From positions 1 through 64,000 of the forward strand of contig CAYVQF010000016.1 in assembly GCA_964454015.1 (NCBI GenBank): a DNA stretch of 64,000 nt, given 5' to 3'. The notes beneath the pieces were generated by a model that had not been told where the DNA came from, searched no databases, and saw only the letters and a list, made by a program, of their open reading frames with translations. The position numbers were made by a program, and so were the translations under genes. This document shows, in pieces, positions 1 through 8,350 of the stretch. Numbering within the stretch: the stretch's first letter is position 1; each line of letters opens with the position of its first letter. Source of the stretch: CAYVQF01 sp964454015. GTDB lineage: Bacteria > Myxococcota_A > Bradymonadia > UBA4248.

Positions 1-170
1 CAATAATTCACAACGAGCAAGCCCCATGCCGGCTTTGGTCGTGGATTGTGGGCTGCTGCGGTGCCTTGCACAGGGCAAGCCTACCGTGATAGCGTCGGCA
101 GCGGTAGCAGGGCTGCGCCTTGTCACCGAACATTTTCTCCACCAAGCCGACCCAGTCGGTACCTGTAGGG

Positions 171-809
171 ATGGCGACCGTGATAGATCTGCGTTGCTTT
201 ACTTATATCGATGTCCTTCAGCCTCAGTTCGCGAGCTTCATTCAAACCGTGGCGACAGGCTTCCAACCGCTGGAAAATATGGCTGCACTGGTGGTGGAAG
301 TGGCGCCGGGCATTTCCGTGAACCAAGTGACGGATCTCATCTTGAAAAACACCTCTGTGATGCCGGGGATGCAAATTGTAGAACGGCAGTTCGGCATGCT
401 CGAGGTGCACGCTTTCGATCAGGGGCAGGTCCGCGCCGGTGGCGAAGCCATCCTCGATTACTACGGCATCAAAGAGACCGATCGCCTCGAGCCCAAGGTG
501 CTCACCGAGCAGACCATCACGGGTATCGACGGTCACCAAGCCATGCTTATCAACCGCATGCGCCACGGTGACTTCATCCTCGAAGGACAGACCCTCTATG
601 TGATGGAGTGTCACCCCGCAGGTTATGCGGCCATCGCCGCCAACGAGGCAGAGAAAGCGGCACAGATCCATCTCCTGGAGGTAAACTTCGTGGGTGCCTT
701 TGGCCGGCTCTATCTCGGGGGGTCAGAGGCAGAGATTCAGGAGGCTGCGCGCGGAGTACGTCAGGCGCTGAGCGCCATCCCCGGGCGGCCCAATCCCATC
801 CGTGTCTAA
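171..809 (+). CDS. Tandem BMC-domain (BMC-T-like) shell-type protein
   Basis: About 212 residues. Two consecutive segments look like bacterial microcompartment (BMC) folds: one around residues 40-100 (AALVVEVAPG, then IVERQFGMLEVHA), the other around 140-205 (LYVMECHPAGYAAIAANEAE, then LLEVNFVGAFGRLYL and SEAEIQEAA). Two BMC domains in one chain is the layout of BMC-T proteins, which form pseudohexameric shell tiles. An N-terminal stretch of about 35 residues precedes the first domain. The start is uncertain: ATG 171 abuts a GTAGGG, whereas GTG 180 lies 9 nt from it and may be the real start. No other shell protein, aldehyde dehydrogenase or encapsulated enzyme is nearby. The next gene is a MoxR ATPase 162 bp away, so the role is unknown. 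The BMC call is by pattern recognition only. Confidence 0.7.
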   Translation: MATVIDLRCFTYIDVLQPQFASFIQTVATGFQPLENMAALVVEVAPGISVNQVTDLILKNTSVMPGMQIVERQFGMLEVHAFDQGQVRAGGEAILDYYGIKETDRLEPKVLTEQTITGIDGHQAMLINRMRHGDFILEGQTLYVMECHPAGYAAIAANEAEKAAQIHLLEVNFVGAFGRLYLGGSEAEIQEAARGVRQALSAIPGRPNPIRV

Positions 810-839
810 GCCTTGGGTCAATGCGGAGCAGGGAAGCTG

Positions 840-857
840 GTCCACCGCGCGGTGGAC
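840..857. promoter_or_regulatory. 18-bp perfect palindrome between BMC gene and MoxR operon
   Basis: GTCCACCGC followed directly by its reverse complement GCGGTGGAC. It lies 30 bp after the BMC stop and 114 bp before the MoxR start. A further half-site GGTGGAC occurs at 927-933. It could be an operator for a dimeric regulator, or a hairpin ending the BMC transcript; no T-run follows. The function is inference. Confidence 0.4.
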
Positions 858-971
858 GAGACCTGAACCGAAACCGAGCACCAGGGCCAGACTTCGACCG
901 TGCCACGGGCTGGCGTGACCCGAGCCGGTGGACGCTTCAGTCGAAGCCGAGACCTGCTACAGGAGGTGAAG

Positions 972-1961
972 ATGGAACAAGACGTTCAGGTCATCAACGC
1001 CCTGGTTGCCGAAGAGAGTACCTTCGTGGCGCCGCTGATACGCGAGGTCGGGGAGGTGGTCATTGGCCAGACCCACATGGTTCAGAGCGCCCTGATCGCC
1101 ATCCTCACGGGCGGGCACATCCTCCTCGAGGGTGTGCCGGGACTTGCCAAGACCCTTTTGTGCAAGACCTTGGCTGATGTGATGGATGTGGCTTTTCAAC
1201 GCATCCAATTCACCCCAGACCTGCTCCCTGCCGACCTGGTGGGCACCATGGTTTTTCGACCGGAAAAGGGTGACTTCGCGGTCAAGAAAGGCCCCATCTT
1301 CGCCCACTTGGTCCTGGCCGACGAGATCAACCGCGCCCCCGCCAAGGTCCAGTCAGCCTTGCTCGAGGCGATGCAAGAGCGCCAAGTCACCATCGGCGAG
1401 AGCACTTACCCCCTCGACGAGCCTTTCCTCGTCATGGCGACGCAGAACCCCATCGAACAGGAAGGCACCTATCCCCTGCCTGAAGCGCAAGTCGATCGCT
1501 TCATGATGAAAGTCTTGGTGAACTATCCGAGTCGGGCCGAAGAGCGGCGCATCCTCGATTTGATCACCGAGGAGGCCGCCCCACAACCCCGAAAAATGGT
1601 CGAAGCCGCCCAGGTCATGCGCGCCCGTGAGGTGGTGCGCAAGGTCTACGTCGATCCGCGCATCAAGGACTACATCGTCGAAGTGGTCTTTGCCACGCGC
1701 CAACCCAGTGACTATGGGTTGCGGGAGCTGGCCGACATGATCGCCTACGGAGCGAGCCCGCGAGCCACCATCTGGTTGACCCAGGCGGCCAAGGCCCAGG
1801 CCTTCCTCGAGGGGCGCGGCTACGCGACGCCGGAAGACGTCAAGACTGTGGGTTACGATGTACTCCGGCATCGGGTCAGCTTGAGTTATGAGGCCGAAGC
1901 CGAGGAGGTGACGAGCGAAGACGTGCTGCGGCGGGTCTTCGATGTGGTCGAAGTACCCTGA
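972..1961 (+). CDS. MoxR-family AAA+ ATPase (cluster 1)
   Basis: A 329-residue AAA+ ATPase of the MoxR family, chaperone-like ATPases that work with vWA-domain proteins. Walker A is GVPGLAKT (about residues 54-61). The Walker B region reads LADEINRAPAKVQSALLEAM, and sensor 1 is MATQNPIEQEGTYPLPEAQ followed by VDRF, all diagnostic of MoxR. The start is ATG 972, preceded at 6-nt spacing by AGGAGG (961-966); the open frame upstream of it has no such signal. It is the first gene of a tight operon with DUF58, vWA and Bat proteins, so it probably remodels or activates those partners at the inner membrane. No unusual residues were seen. A second MoxR gene lies at 51796-52773. Confidence 0.95.
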   Translation: MEQDVQVINALVAEESTFVAPLIREVGEVVIGQTHMVQSALIAILTGGHILLEGVPGLAKTLLCKTLADVMDVAFQRIQFTPDLLPADLVGTMVFRPEKGDFAVKKGPIFAHLVLADEINRAPAKVQSALLEAMQERQVTIGESTYPLDEPFLVMATQNPIEQEGTYPLPEAQVDRFMMKVLVNYPSRAEERRILDLITEEAAPQPRKMVEAAQVMRAREVVRKVYVDPRIKDYIVEVVFATRQPSDYGLRELADMIAYGASPRATIWLTQAAKAQAFLEGRGYATPEDVKTVGYDVLRHRVSLSYEAEAEEVTSEDVLRRVFDVVEVP

Positions 1962-1974
1962 GCGAGGCGGAGAC

Positions 1975-2850
1975 ATGCTGCCCAAAGATCTCATTCGCAA
2001 GCTGCGCAAGTTGGAGATCGTGACGCGCCGTCTGGTCAATCAACAATTGGCCGGCCAGTACCAAGCGGTCTTCAAGGGCCGTGGGATGGACTTCGATGAA
2101 GTGCGCCTCTACCAAGCCGGGGACGATATCCGCCATATCGATTGGAACGTCAGCGCCCGCACGGGCGAGGTCTATGTCAAGCGCTTCATCGAAGAGCGGG
2201 AACTGTCGGTGTTCTTGGTCGTCGATGTCTCGGCTTCACAGGGCTTTGGCTCCGTGACCCAGCGCAAACGGGATACGGCGGCGGAAGTCGCTGCGCTCCT
2301 GGCATTCTCTGCCATCAAGAACAACGATAGGGTGGGCCTGCTGCTGTTCTCCGATGCGGTTGAGCGCTTCATCCCCCTGAAGAAGGGCCGCAAGCATGTG
2401 ATGCGTCTCATCAGTGAATTGCTGCGCCATGAACCCTATGGGCGAGGGACCTCCCTGGAGGAGGCCTTTGATTACCTGGGGCGTGTCAGCCAGCGCAAAT
2501 CCGTGGTCTTTGTCCTCAGTGACTTCGCCTGCGAGGGCTATGAACGGGCCATGCACGTCATGGCGCAACGCCATGACGTCATCCCCGTGGTGATCACCGA
2601 TCCCATGGAGGAGACCCTACCAGAGATGGGCTTGTGCCGCTTTGTCGACCCCGAGAGTGGACAGCAGGCGTGGGTCGACACCTCGGACCGGCGGGTGCGT
2701 GCCCGCTTCTCCCGCATCGCCATGGAGCGCCGCCAGCGTCGCCTGCACTTCTTCCGCCGCACCCAGCTCGACAGTATCGATATCTACACCCACCGGCCCT
2801 ACATGAACGCTCTCATCACCTATTTTCGCCTGCGCGCTTCGCGGCTCTGA
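1975..2850 (+). CDS. DUF58 domain protein (vWA-like), MoxR partner
   Basis: 291 residues, starting 13 bp after the MoxR stop. The DUF58 signature is DFDEVRLYQAGDDIRHIDW followed by NVSAR (about residues 45-70). A vWA-like strand FLVVDVSASQGFG follows and keeps a DxSxS metal-binding (MIDAS) pattern. No transmembrane segment is evident, so it is probably cytoplasmic or peripheral. In the family these proteins are encoded next to MoxR and are presumed to be its substrates or adaptors. The start ATG 1975 follows GAGGCGGAGAC. The longer upstream reading at 1942 would overlap moxR and is disfavoured. Confidence 0.9.
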   Translation: MLPKDLIRKLRKLEIVTRRLVNQQLAGQYQAVFKGRGMDFDEVRLYQAGDDIRHIDWNVSARTGEVYVKRFIEERELSVFLVVDVSASQGFGSVTQRKRDTAAEVAALLAFSAIKNNDRVGLLLFSDAVERFIPLKKGRKHVMRLISELLRHEPYGRGTSLEEAFDYLGRVSQRKSVVFVLSDFACEGYERAMHVMAQRHDVIPVVITDPMEETLPEMGLCRFVDPESGQQAWVDTSDRRVRARFSRIAMERRQRRLHFFRRTQLDSIDIYTHRPYMNALITYFRLRASRL

Positions 2851-2863
2851 GAGGGAACCACGC

Positions 2864-3880
2864 ATGCACCTGGCCCAGATCAGCAGATCACTTTGGCGAC
2901 CCTCGCTGGTGCTGCTGGTCTTTGCCGTGAGCGCTACCCCTTGGACCGGCCACACTGAGCCGGGCCCGACGACGGCGCTGCGAGAGCGCGTCACCCTCGA
3001 GGCGCCTGAGGCGGCGGCCTTCGAGGCCGGCAAACGACTGGCTGAGTGGGTGGTGTGGGAGTACCTGATCACCCTCCCAGCGCCTTGCGAGGTCGTGGCG
3101 CCAGAGCCCCGCACGCTGGTCATCGGGCGCGCTCAGGCCGGCACCCTGGAGCGGGAGGTGATCCACAGCGACGGGCAATGGCGCAGCGAACGCTTTCGCT
3201 TGTCTCTGCGCGCCTTCTTCGCCGGTCGCCACTACGCCACAGGTCTGCGTTTCGAGGTGCGTTGTCCCAACGAAGAGGTGCTCACCCTCAACCCTCCGCT
3301 CGCTTCGTTGTGGATCCCTCTGTGGCGCGACGAAATCGATCCCGAGGCCTTGGCCCATCCCCACTCACTCGCCGTGTGGGTGCGTGACTGGCGGTGGCTG
3401 TGGTGGTCTGCGGCGCTACTCAGCGCTTTCACCTTGCTCGGGGGCCTGTGGCGATGGCGGCGGCGCTCCCTGAATCAACCCAAGGAGTTGCCACCGCCCC
3501 TTCCCGCAGGGATCCGCGCTCTGGCACGCCTGGATGCGCTCGAGCCCAGGGCCTGTGAGGACCAGGACCAATTGCAGGCCCTGGTCTATCTACTCTCGGA
3601 GATCACCCGCGCTTATCTGGGAGAGCGCTTCTCTTTCGCGGGCTTGGAACTGACCAGCCGCGAGCTCATGCAGTGGATGGCTGTGGTCGAGCGCCCTGCG
3701 GCTTTGCAAGTGGAAGCGCTCGCGGCCTTTCTCCAAGGCTGCGACCAGGTCAAATACGCGCGGCAACCCGCGACGCCAGAGGATGCGGACTTCCTGATAC
3801 AGCAGGCGCGCGCGCTGATTTTACAAGCAGAGGAGCGCCCGCTGCGCCATGCCCAGGAGGAGAGCCATGGGGGGGCTTGA
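2864..3880 (+). CDS. Bat-operon membrane protein (DUF4381-like region)
   Basis: 338 residues. There is a signal-peptide-like N-terminus (LVLLVFAVSATPWTG), a periplasmic domain of about 150 residues, one transmembrane segment near residues 180-200 (WWSAALLSAFTLLGGLWRWR) and a cytoplasmic C-terminal helical domain of about 130 residues. The order membrane anchor, basic stop-transfer, then an acidic helical domain resembles the DUF4381 proteins often found between DUF58 and the first vWA gene of MoxR operons. The assignment rests on position and topology more than on sequence. The gene begins 13 bp after DUF58, and its 3' end overlaps the next gene by 14 bp, implying translational coupling. Confidence 0.7.
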   Translation: MHLAQISRSLWRPSLVLLVFAVSATPWTGHTEPGPTTALRERVTLEAPEAAAFEAGKRLAEWVVWEYLITLPAPCEVVAPEPRTLVIGRAQAGTLEREVIHSDGQWRSERFRLSLRAFFAGRHYATGLRFEVRCPNEEVLTLNPPLASLWIPLWRDEIDPEALAHPHSLAVWVRDWRWLWWSAALLSAFTLLGGLWRWRRRSLNQPKELPPPLPAGIRALARLDALEPRACEDQDQLQALVYLLSEITRAYLGERFSFAGLELTSRELMQWMAVVERPAALQVEALAAFLQGCDQVKYARQPATPEDADFLIQQARALILQAEERPLRHAQEESHGGA

Positions 3881-4979
3881 GGGGCTGGCACCGGCGCTGA
3901 GGCGCTTGAACGAGATGGACTTCGCCTACCCTTGGGTGTTGTGGTCGCTCCTGGGATTGCTCGTCGTGGCGGGGTGGCAGATCTGGCGCGCCAAACGCGC
4001 CCAGGGCAGCGTGCGTTTCTCTGCCCTTCAATGGGTAGCCCAGGGGGGCAGGGGGTGGCGGCGCTCACTGCTGTGGTTGTCCCCTGCCTGCCGCCTCTTG
4101 GCCTTGGCCTTGGTGCTCGTCGCTTTGGCGCGCCCCCAGAACGCCACGGAGCGCCAGATGCATGCCGAAGGCATCGACATCATGCTCGTGCTGGATATGT
4201 CCGGCTCTATGGAAGCCGTCGACATGGCCGCCCATGAGGTACAGCACCTGGTCGGCCGGGGCGTGAACCCAGAGAACCGCTACGACATCGCCATCGCCGT
4301 GCTGAAGTCCTTCGTTCATGAGCGGGCCGAACGCTGCCGGGGTCTTGGCGCGCAGGTACCGCGCTGCGATCGCTTGGGGATGGTGGTCTTTGGCCCAGAG
4401 GCCTTCCTCGAGTTTCCTCTCACCCTGGATTATGAAGCCATCCAGCGCGTGCTGGACTACCGCCAGCTCGGCGATATCGATGGCTCGGGCACGGCCATCG
4501 GCAACGCCGTGGCCCGCGCTGTCGCGGCGCTGCGGCACAGCGACGCGCGACAGAAGGCCATCGTCATGATCACCGACGGCGACCGCCGCGGAGGGCACAT
4601 CAGCCCGGCCCAGAGTGTCGAGATGGCCCAGCATTTCCGCATTCCCCTCTTCCCCATCTTGGTTGGCAAGGAGGGGGTGGCCCTTATCGCCGTCGGCAGC
4701 GGTCGCGAACGTCGCTATCGTGAGGTCGAGTTCCCCATCAACCCAGATCTTCTCAAGGAAATGGCGAGCCAGACAGGTGGCGCCTACTATCGCTCGGAGC
4801 AGATGGCCGAGGTGCAGCGAGATCTGCATGACATCCTCGATCGTTTCGAAGTCTCGGCCGTGGAGGATTCGGTCGTGGTCTTCACCGACGAGCACTACGC
4901 TCCCTTCACGTTAGGGGCCCTCGCCCTTCTGACTTTGTCCGTGCTGCTCGGTTTCTTGCTCATTCGCCGTTTCCCTTGA
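3867..4979 (+). CDS. BatA-type von Willebrand factor A membrane protein
   Basis: 370 residues. A transmembrane helix sits near residues 18-38 (WVLWSLLGLLVVAGW) and a second in the basic region near residue 75. A vWA domain begins at IDIMLVLDMSGSM, an intact MIDAS (DxSxS). A C-terminal helix LGALALLTLSVLLGFLL ends the chain, leaving the vWA domain in the periplasm. This is the BatA topology. ATG 3867 is chosen because AGGAGG (3855-3860) precedes it by 6 nt; ATG 3849 has no such signal. It overlaps the upstream gene. The vWA domain carries a long insertion after the MIDAS (around HERAERCRGLGAQVPRCDR) with two cysteines that might form a disulfide. Confidence 0.88.
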   Translation: MGGLEGLAPALRRLNEMDFAYPWVLWSLLGLLVVAGWQIWRAKRAQGSVRFSALQWVAQGGRGWRRSLLWLSPACRLLALALVLVALARPQNATERQMHAEGIDIMLVLDMSGSMEAVDMAAHEVQHLVGRGVNPENRYDIAIAVLKSFVHERAERCRGLGAQVPRCDRLGMVVFGPEAFLEFPLTLDYEAIQRVLDYRQLGDIDGSGTAIGNAVARAVAALRHSDARQKAIVMITDGDRRGGHISPAQSVEMAQHFRIPLFPILVGKEGVALIAVGSGRERRYREVEFPINPDLLKEMASQTGGAYYRSEQMAEVQRDLHDILDRFEVSAVEDSVVVFTDEHYAPFTLGALALLTLSVLLGFLLIRRFP

Positions 4980-4996
4980 CCTGACAGGAGTCTCTC

Positions 4997-7900
4997 TTGC
5001 TTTTCCAACACTGGGGTGCACCTGAGGCGGTACGATGGATGCTCTGCGTGGGCGTCGTGGTGCTGGTGCACCTCTGGTTCCTCTTCTGGAAAGCTTCGCG
5101 TGTGGTCGTGGCCGAGGCCGCTTTTGGGGTATCCACCCTCCCAGACCTGCGTCGCCGCTGGTGGATCTTTCGTGCCTGTGGGGGTTGCATGGCCACCCTC
5201 TACCTTGGCGCCCTGACTTGGTTGACCTGGCAGCGAACCCAGGATCCACTCCATCATCTGGCGACGGTGTTGGTCCTCACCAGCGTGGGCGCCGTCGTTG
5301 TGGGGCTTCTCTGGGCATGGGTGGGGCACCGACTGGGCCTGCTGACCCGCGCCAAACGCCCGCTCCAACAAATGTGGGACGGGCACAGCGCCCGCAAGCA
5401 AGTGCTGCGCTTCGTGTTGCTCTGGCTGGCCATGGTCTTGTTGGTGGTGGCTGCCATGCGGCCCCAAGGAGCGGGCAAGCAGCGTGAGGTCAGGCGCGAG
5501 GGCATCGATGTGGTCTTCGCCTTGGACCTCTCCAAGTCGATGCTGGCGCAGGACGTCAAGCCAGATCGTCTGAGCGCCGCCAAGGCTGAGATCGAGCGCT
5601 GCTTGGACGCCTTGCGCGGAGATCGCGTGGCCCTGGTGCTCTTCACCTCGGTGAGCTTCATCCAGTCGCCATTGACCACCGATTACGGGGCCATCCGCAT
5701 GTACCTGCGGCGCGCCCACCCGCGCATGATGGCTGTGGGGGGCACGGGAATCGCCCGGGCCCTGACCATAGCCATGGCGGTCATTCGCCGCAGCCAATAC
5801 GGTGAGGCGCTGGGGCCAGCGATCCACGCCCGGGTCATCGTCCTGGTCACCGACGGCGAGGATCACGAGTGGAACCCCCTGCTCACGGCCACTGAGGCTG
5901 CCAAAGAGGGGATTCGTATCTATACGGTGGCCTTGGGCACCAGCGCCGGGAGCGCCATCCCCGATGTCGACGAGAGTGGCCGGGTCCAAGGCCTGCTCAC
6001 CCATCAGGGCGACGTCGTGGCCAGCCGGGTCGATGAGGGCTTGCTGCGCCTCATCGCCGCCGAGAGCGGTGGCTTGTACCTGCCCTATCGAGGGCCCGGT
6101 TCCGTGGCCGGTCCTCTGGTCGACGAGCTGGACACGTTGCAGAAAGCCGAGCTCACCTCGCTACTGTCCTCCACCTACGAGGACTATTTCTATCTCTTCT
6201 TGGTGCCCGCCGTCGTGTTGTTGCTGTTCTTGAGCTTTTTGGGCGAGAGGCGGCGCAAGCGCGATGCCAAAAAACCGCCCCCCAAGGCCCCCACAGGAGG
6301 CCGGCGCCGGCGCTTGCTGACCATCGCCCTGCTGGCTCTCGCCGCCGGCCTCCTTGGCGCTTGCGATGAGCCCCTTGGCGGGACGCGCCTCATGCCGGCG
6401 GTGGCGCGCGGTGACGCACTGCTGGCCCAGGGGGACGCCCCCGGCGCGATCCTGGCCTATGCCGAAGCCCTGGCCGAGGATCCCGAGCATCCAGTCCTCA
6501 ACTACAATCTGGGCCTGGCCTATGCCGCGGCCGGTGACCTGACACAAGCACAGCGCTACATCGTCCGCGCCACGGCGGTCCGCCCTGACGACAAGCGCAC
6601 CCGGAGCCACGTGTGGTGGGCCTTGGGCAACGTCTTGTTGGCCCAGGGCGATGACGAAGAAGACCCAGCTCGCCAGCGCGCCCTCTATCACGAGGCCCTC
6701 CACGCCTATCAAGTGGCGCTCGAAGACAGCAACCTTCACGAAGCGCTGCGCAACAACCTCGAGCAGACCCTGCTCCGTCTCTTCCCGCCCTGTGCCAGCT
6801 TCGACGAGCCTGCGCCCAGCGACACACCGGCTCAGGCCCTCTCCGTGTCGCTGGAGGCCATGCAACGAGCGACCTGGGTGCTCTGTGGTGGGAGTCCAGA
6901 TTACTTCCTCCTCGACGTGGGCGCGGGCTACCAGGTGGAGGCCACCCTTAGCCTCCAGCGCCTGCCTCAGCGGCGCGAGCTCATGGACGACTCGGCGCGC
7001 CTCGACTATGGACGCATCAGTGTCCGCATCGAGAGCGCCGGGGGCGAGGTCTTGGCGCAAGAGCGCGTGCCCCTGCCCCAAGTCCGCGCCAACCAACCAC
7101 CGGCCAAAGTCGTGCTCCGTTTGCCTTCCTTCACAGTCCCTGAAGCGGTCGGCTCGGGCCCCCTCTACCTGGTGGTGCAAGGTGAGGACTACGCCGAGGC
7201 GAGCTACCAGATCGCCCTCAAGATTCTGCCGCCTTGCCGGGCCTTCGAAGACGCTTTCGAGCCCAACGATAGCCGCGAGGAAGCCGCGCGGATCGAGGCT
7301 GGCGTCGAGATCTTGCGCTTGTGCCCCGATAATGACGACTGGTTCCGCTTTCCTCTCGATGTAGGGGACTCACTCTTCCTATCGTTCTTGCCTCTACGCG
7401 ATGAAGGGGTGCGGGCGGGGGATCAGGTGCAATTTGGCGTCGCCCTCTTTCGGGATGGCGAGGTCCGCCCCCTCTGGGAAGGAGACACCACGGCTCTGGG
7501 CGAGAGCGATGCCCTGCAATACGCCTACGTCGACGCGCCCGCGGCGACGACCCTCTATTGGCGGGTGCAGGGGAGCGAGGCCGCACCCGAAGGACCCTAT
7601 GCGATGCACCTCGAGTTCTTTCCTCCCTGCCCTGAGGGCGACGACTATTTCGAGGACAACGACTCGGTGTGGGAGGCGGCCCACCTCCCTGCTGAAGAGA
7701 AGCGCTTCGGGCCTCTGCGCTACTGCCAGGACGATGACGACTGGTATGAGACGGTGGTCGGCGCGGGCACGGACCAAGCGCCAGGCAGCCCCCATGGTTT
7801 TACCGCCACCATCTTCTACGACGCGCGCCTTGGCCGGCTGCAGCTCCAGGTGCTCGACCCGAGCTCCTTGGAGGTCCTCGGCGAGCCGGGCACGGTGGCC

Positions 7901-8350
7901 ATCGATATCATGGGTTGGCAGGCCACGACCGTGACGCTGCCCGGGGCGCTGGTTGGGGAGCGTTTGCTGCTCTTGGTCAATGGCGACGAGAACTTCTACT
8001 ACCTGAGCCTCGAGCAGGGGGGAGGAGACGACTGCTCGCCTGACGAACGTCCGGAGGACAACCCCGATAAAACACCCGCGCCCAACGACGACCCCCAGCC
8101 ATCCCCAAATCAGCAGGACGCGAGCCCAGACGCCCCGCCTGAAGACGCCCCTGAAGACGGTGCCGGCGCGGGCGCCGCGGATCAGGCACGTGAGGACGAA
8201 CAAGGCGAGGGCACACCCCAGAGTCCGGAGGCGCTGCGCGAACGGCGCGTCATGGAGTTGCTCGATGAGATCGAGCGCGCCGACCGCAATCTACCCCTAG
8301 AACGAGCGCAAGATGAGATGCGACGGAAGAGTGTTACGAAGGACTGGTGA
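4997..8350 (+). CDS. BatB-BatC fusion: vWA + internal lipobox + TPR + three repeat modules
   Basis: 1117 residues, TTG start 4997 after ACAGGAG. The N-terminal half is BatB-like: several membrane helices (about 14-31, 60-77, 90-110, 137-153), a vWA domain with MIDAS DLSKS at about 177-181, and a helix near 393-412. A second secretion signal follows, RRRRLLTIALLALAAGLLGAC, with Cys456 in lipobox position (LLGAC). Then come TPR repeats (GDALLAQGDAPGAILAYAEA, LNYNLGLAYAAAGDLTQAQ) as in BatC. Three modules of about 130 residues start with PC near 597, 745 and 874 and carry pre-peptidase C-terminal (PPC)-like patterns (FEPNDSREEA, DNDDWFRF; YFEDNDSVWEA, DDDDWYE). An acidic Pro-rich linker leads to a BatC-like tail. 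Usual BatB and BatC are separate proteins of about 330 and 250 residues. The vWA and TPR calls are strong; PPC is tentative. Confidence 0.85.
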   Translation: MLFQHWGAPEAVRWMLCVGVVVLVHLWFLFWKASRVVVAEAAFGVSTLPDLRRRWWIFRACGGCMATLYLGALTWLTWQRTQDPLHHLATVLVLTSVGAVVVGLLWAWVGHRLGLLTRAKRPLQQMWDGHSARKQVLRFVLLWLAMVLLVVAAMRPQGAGKQREVRREGIDVVFALDLSKSMLAQDVKPDRLSAAKAEIERCLDALRGDRVALVLFTSVSFIQSPLTTDYGAIRMYLRRAHPRMMAVGGTGIARALTIAMAVIRRSQYGEALGPAIHARVIVLVTDGEDHEWNPLLTATEAAKEGIRIYTVALGTSAGSAIPDVDESGRVQGLLTHQGDVVASRVDEGLLRLIAAESGGLYLPYRGPGSVAGPLVDELDTLQKAELTSLLSSTYEDYFYLFLVPAVVLLLFLSFLGERRRKRDAKKPPPKAPTGGRRRRLLTIALLALAAGLLGACDEPLGGTRLMPAVARGDALLAQGDAPGAILAYAEALAEDPEHPVLNYNLGLAYAAAGDLTQAQRYIVRATAVRPDDKRTRSHVWWALGNVLLAQGDDEEDPARQRALYHEALHAYQVALEDSNLHEALRNNLEQTLLRLFPPCASFDEPAPSDTPAQALSVSLEAMQRATWVLCGGSPDYFLLDVGAGYQVEATLSLQRLPQRRELMDDSARLDYGRISVRIESAGGEVLAQERVPLPQVRANQPPAKVVLRLPSFTVPEAVGSGPLYLVVQGEDYAEASYQIALKILPPCRAFEDAFEPNDSREEAARIEAGVEILRLCPDNDDWFRFPLDVGDSLFLSFLPLRDEGVRAGDQVQFGVALFRDGEVRPLWEGDTTALGESDALQYAYVDAPAATTLYWRVQGSEAAPEGPYAMHLEFFPPCPEGDDYFEDNDSVWEAAHLPAEEKRFGPLRYCQDDDDWYETVVGAGTDQAPGSPHGFTATIFYDARLGRLQLQVLDPSSLEVLGEPGTVAIDIMGWQATTVTLPGALVGERLLLLVNGDENFYYLSLEQGGGDDCSPDERPEDNPDKTPAPNDDPQPSPNQQDASPDAPPEDAPEDGAGAGAADQAREDEQGEGTPQSPEALRERRVMELLDEIERADRNLPLERAQDEMRRKSVTKDW

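Noticed and set aside
171..809. A complete bacterial microcompartment operon
   Set aside because: Only one BMC-type protein is visible. No pentameric vertex protein or cargo enzyme is in the window.
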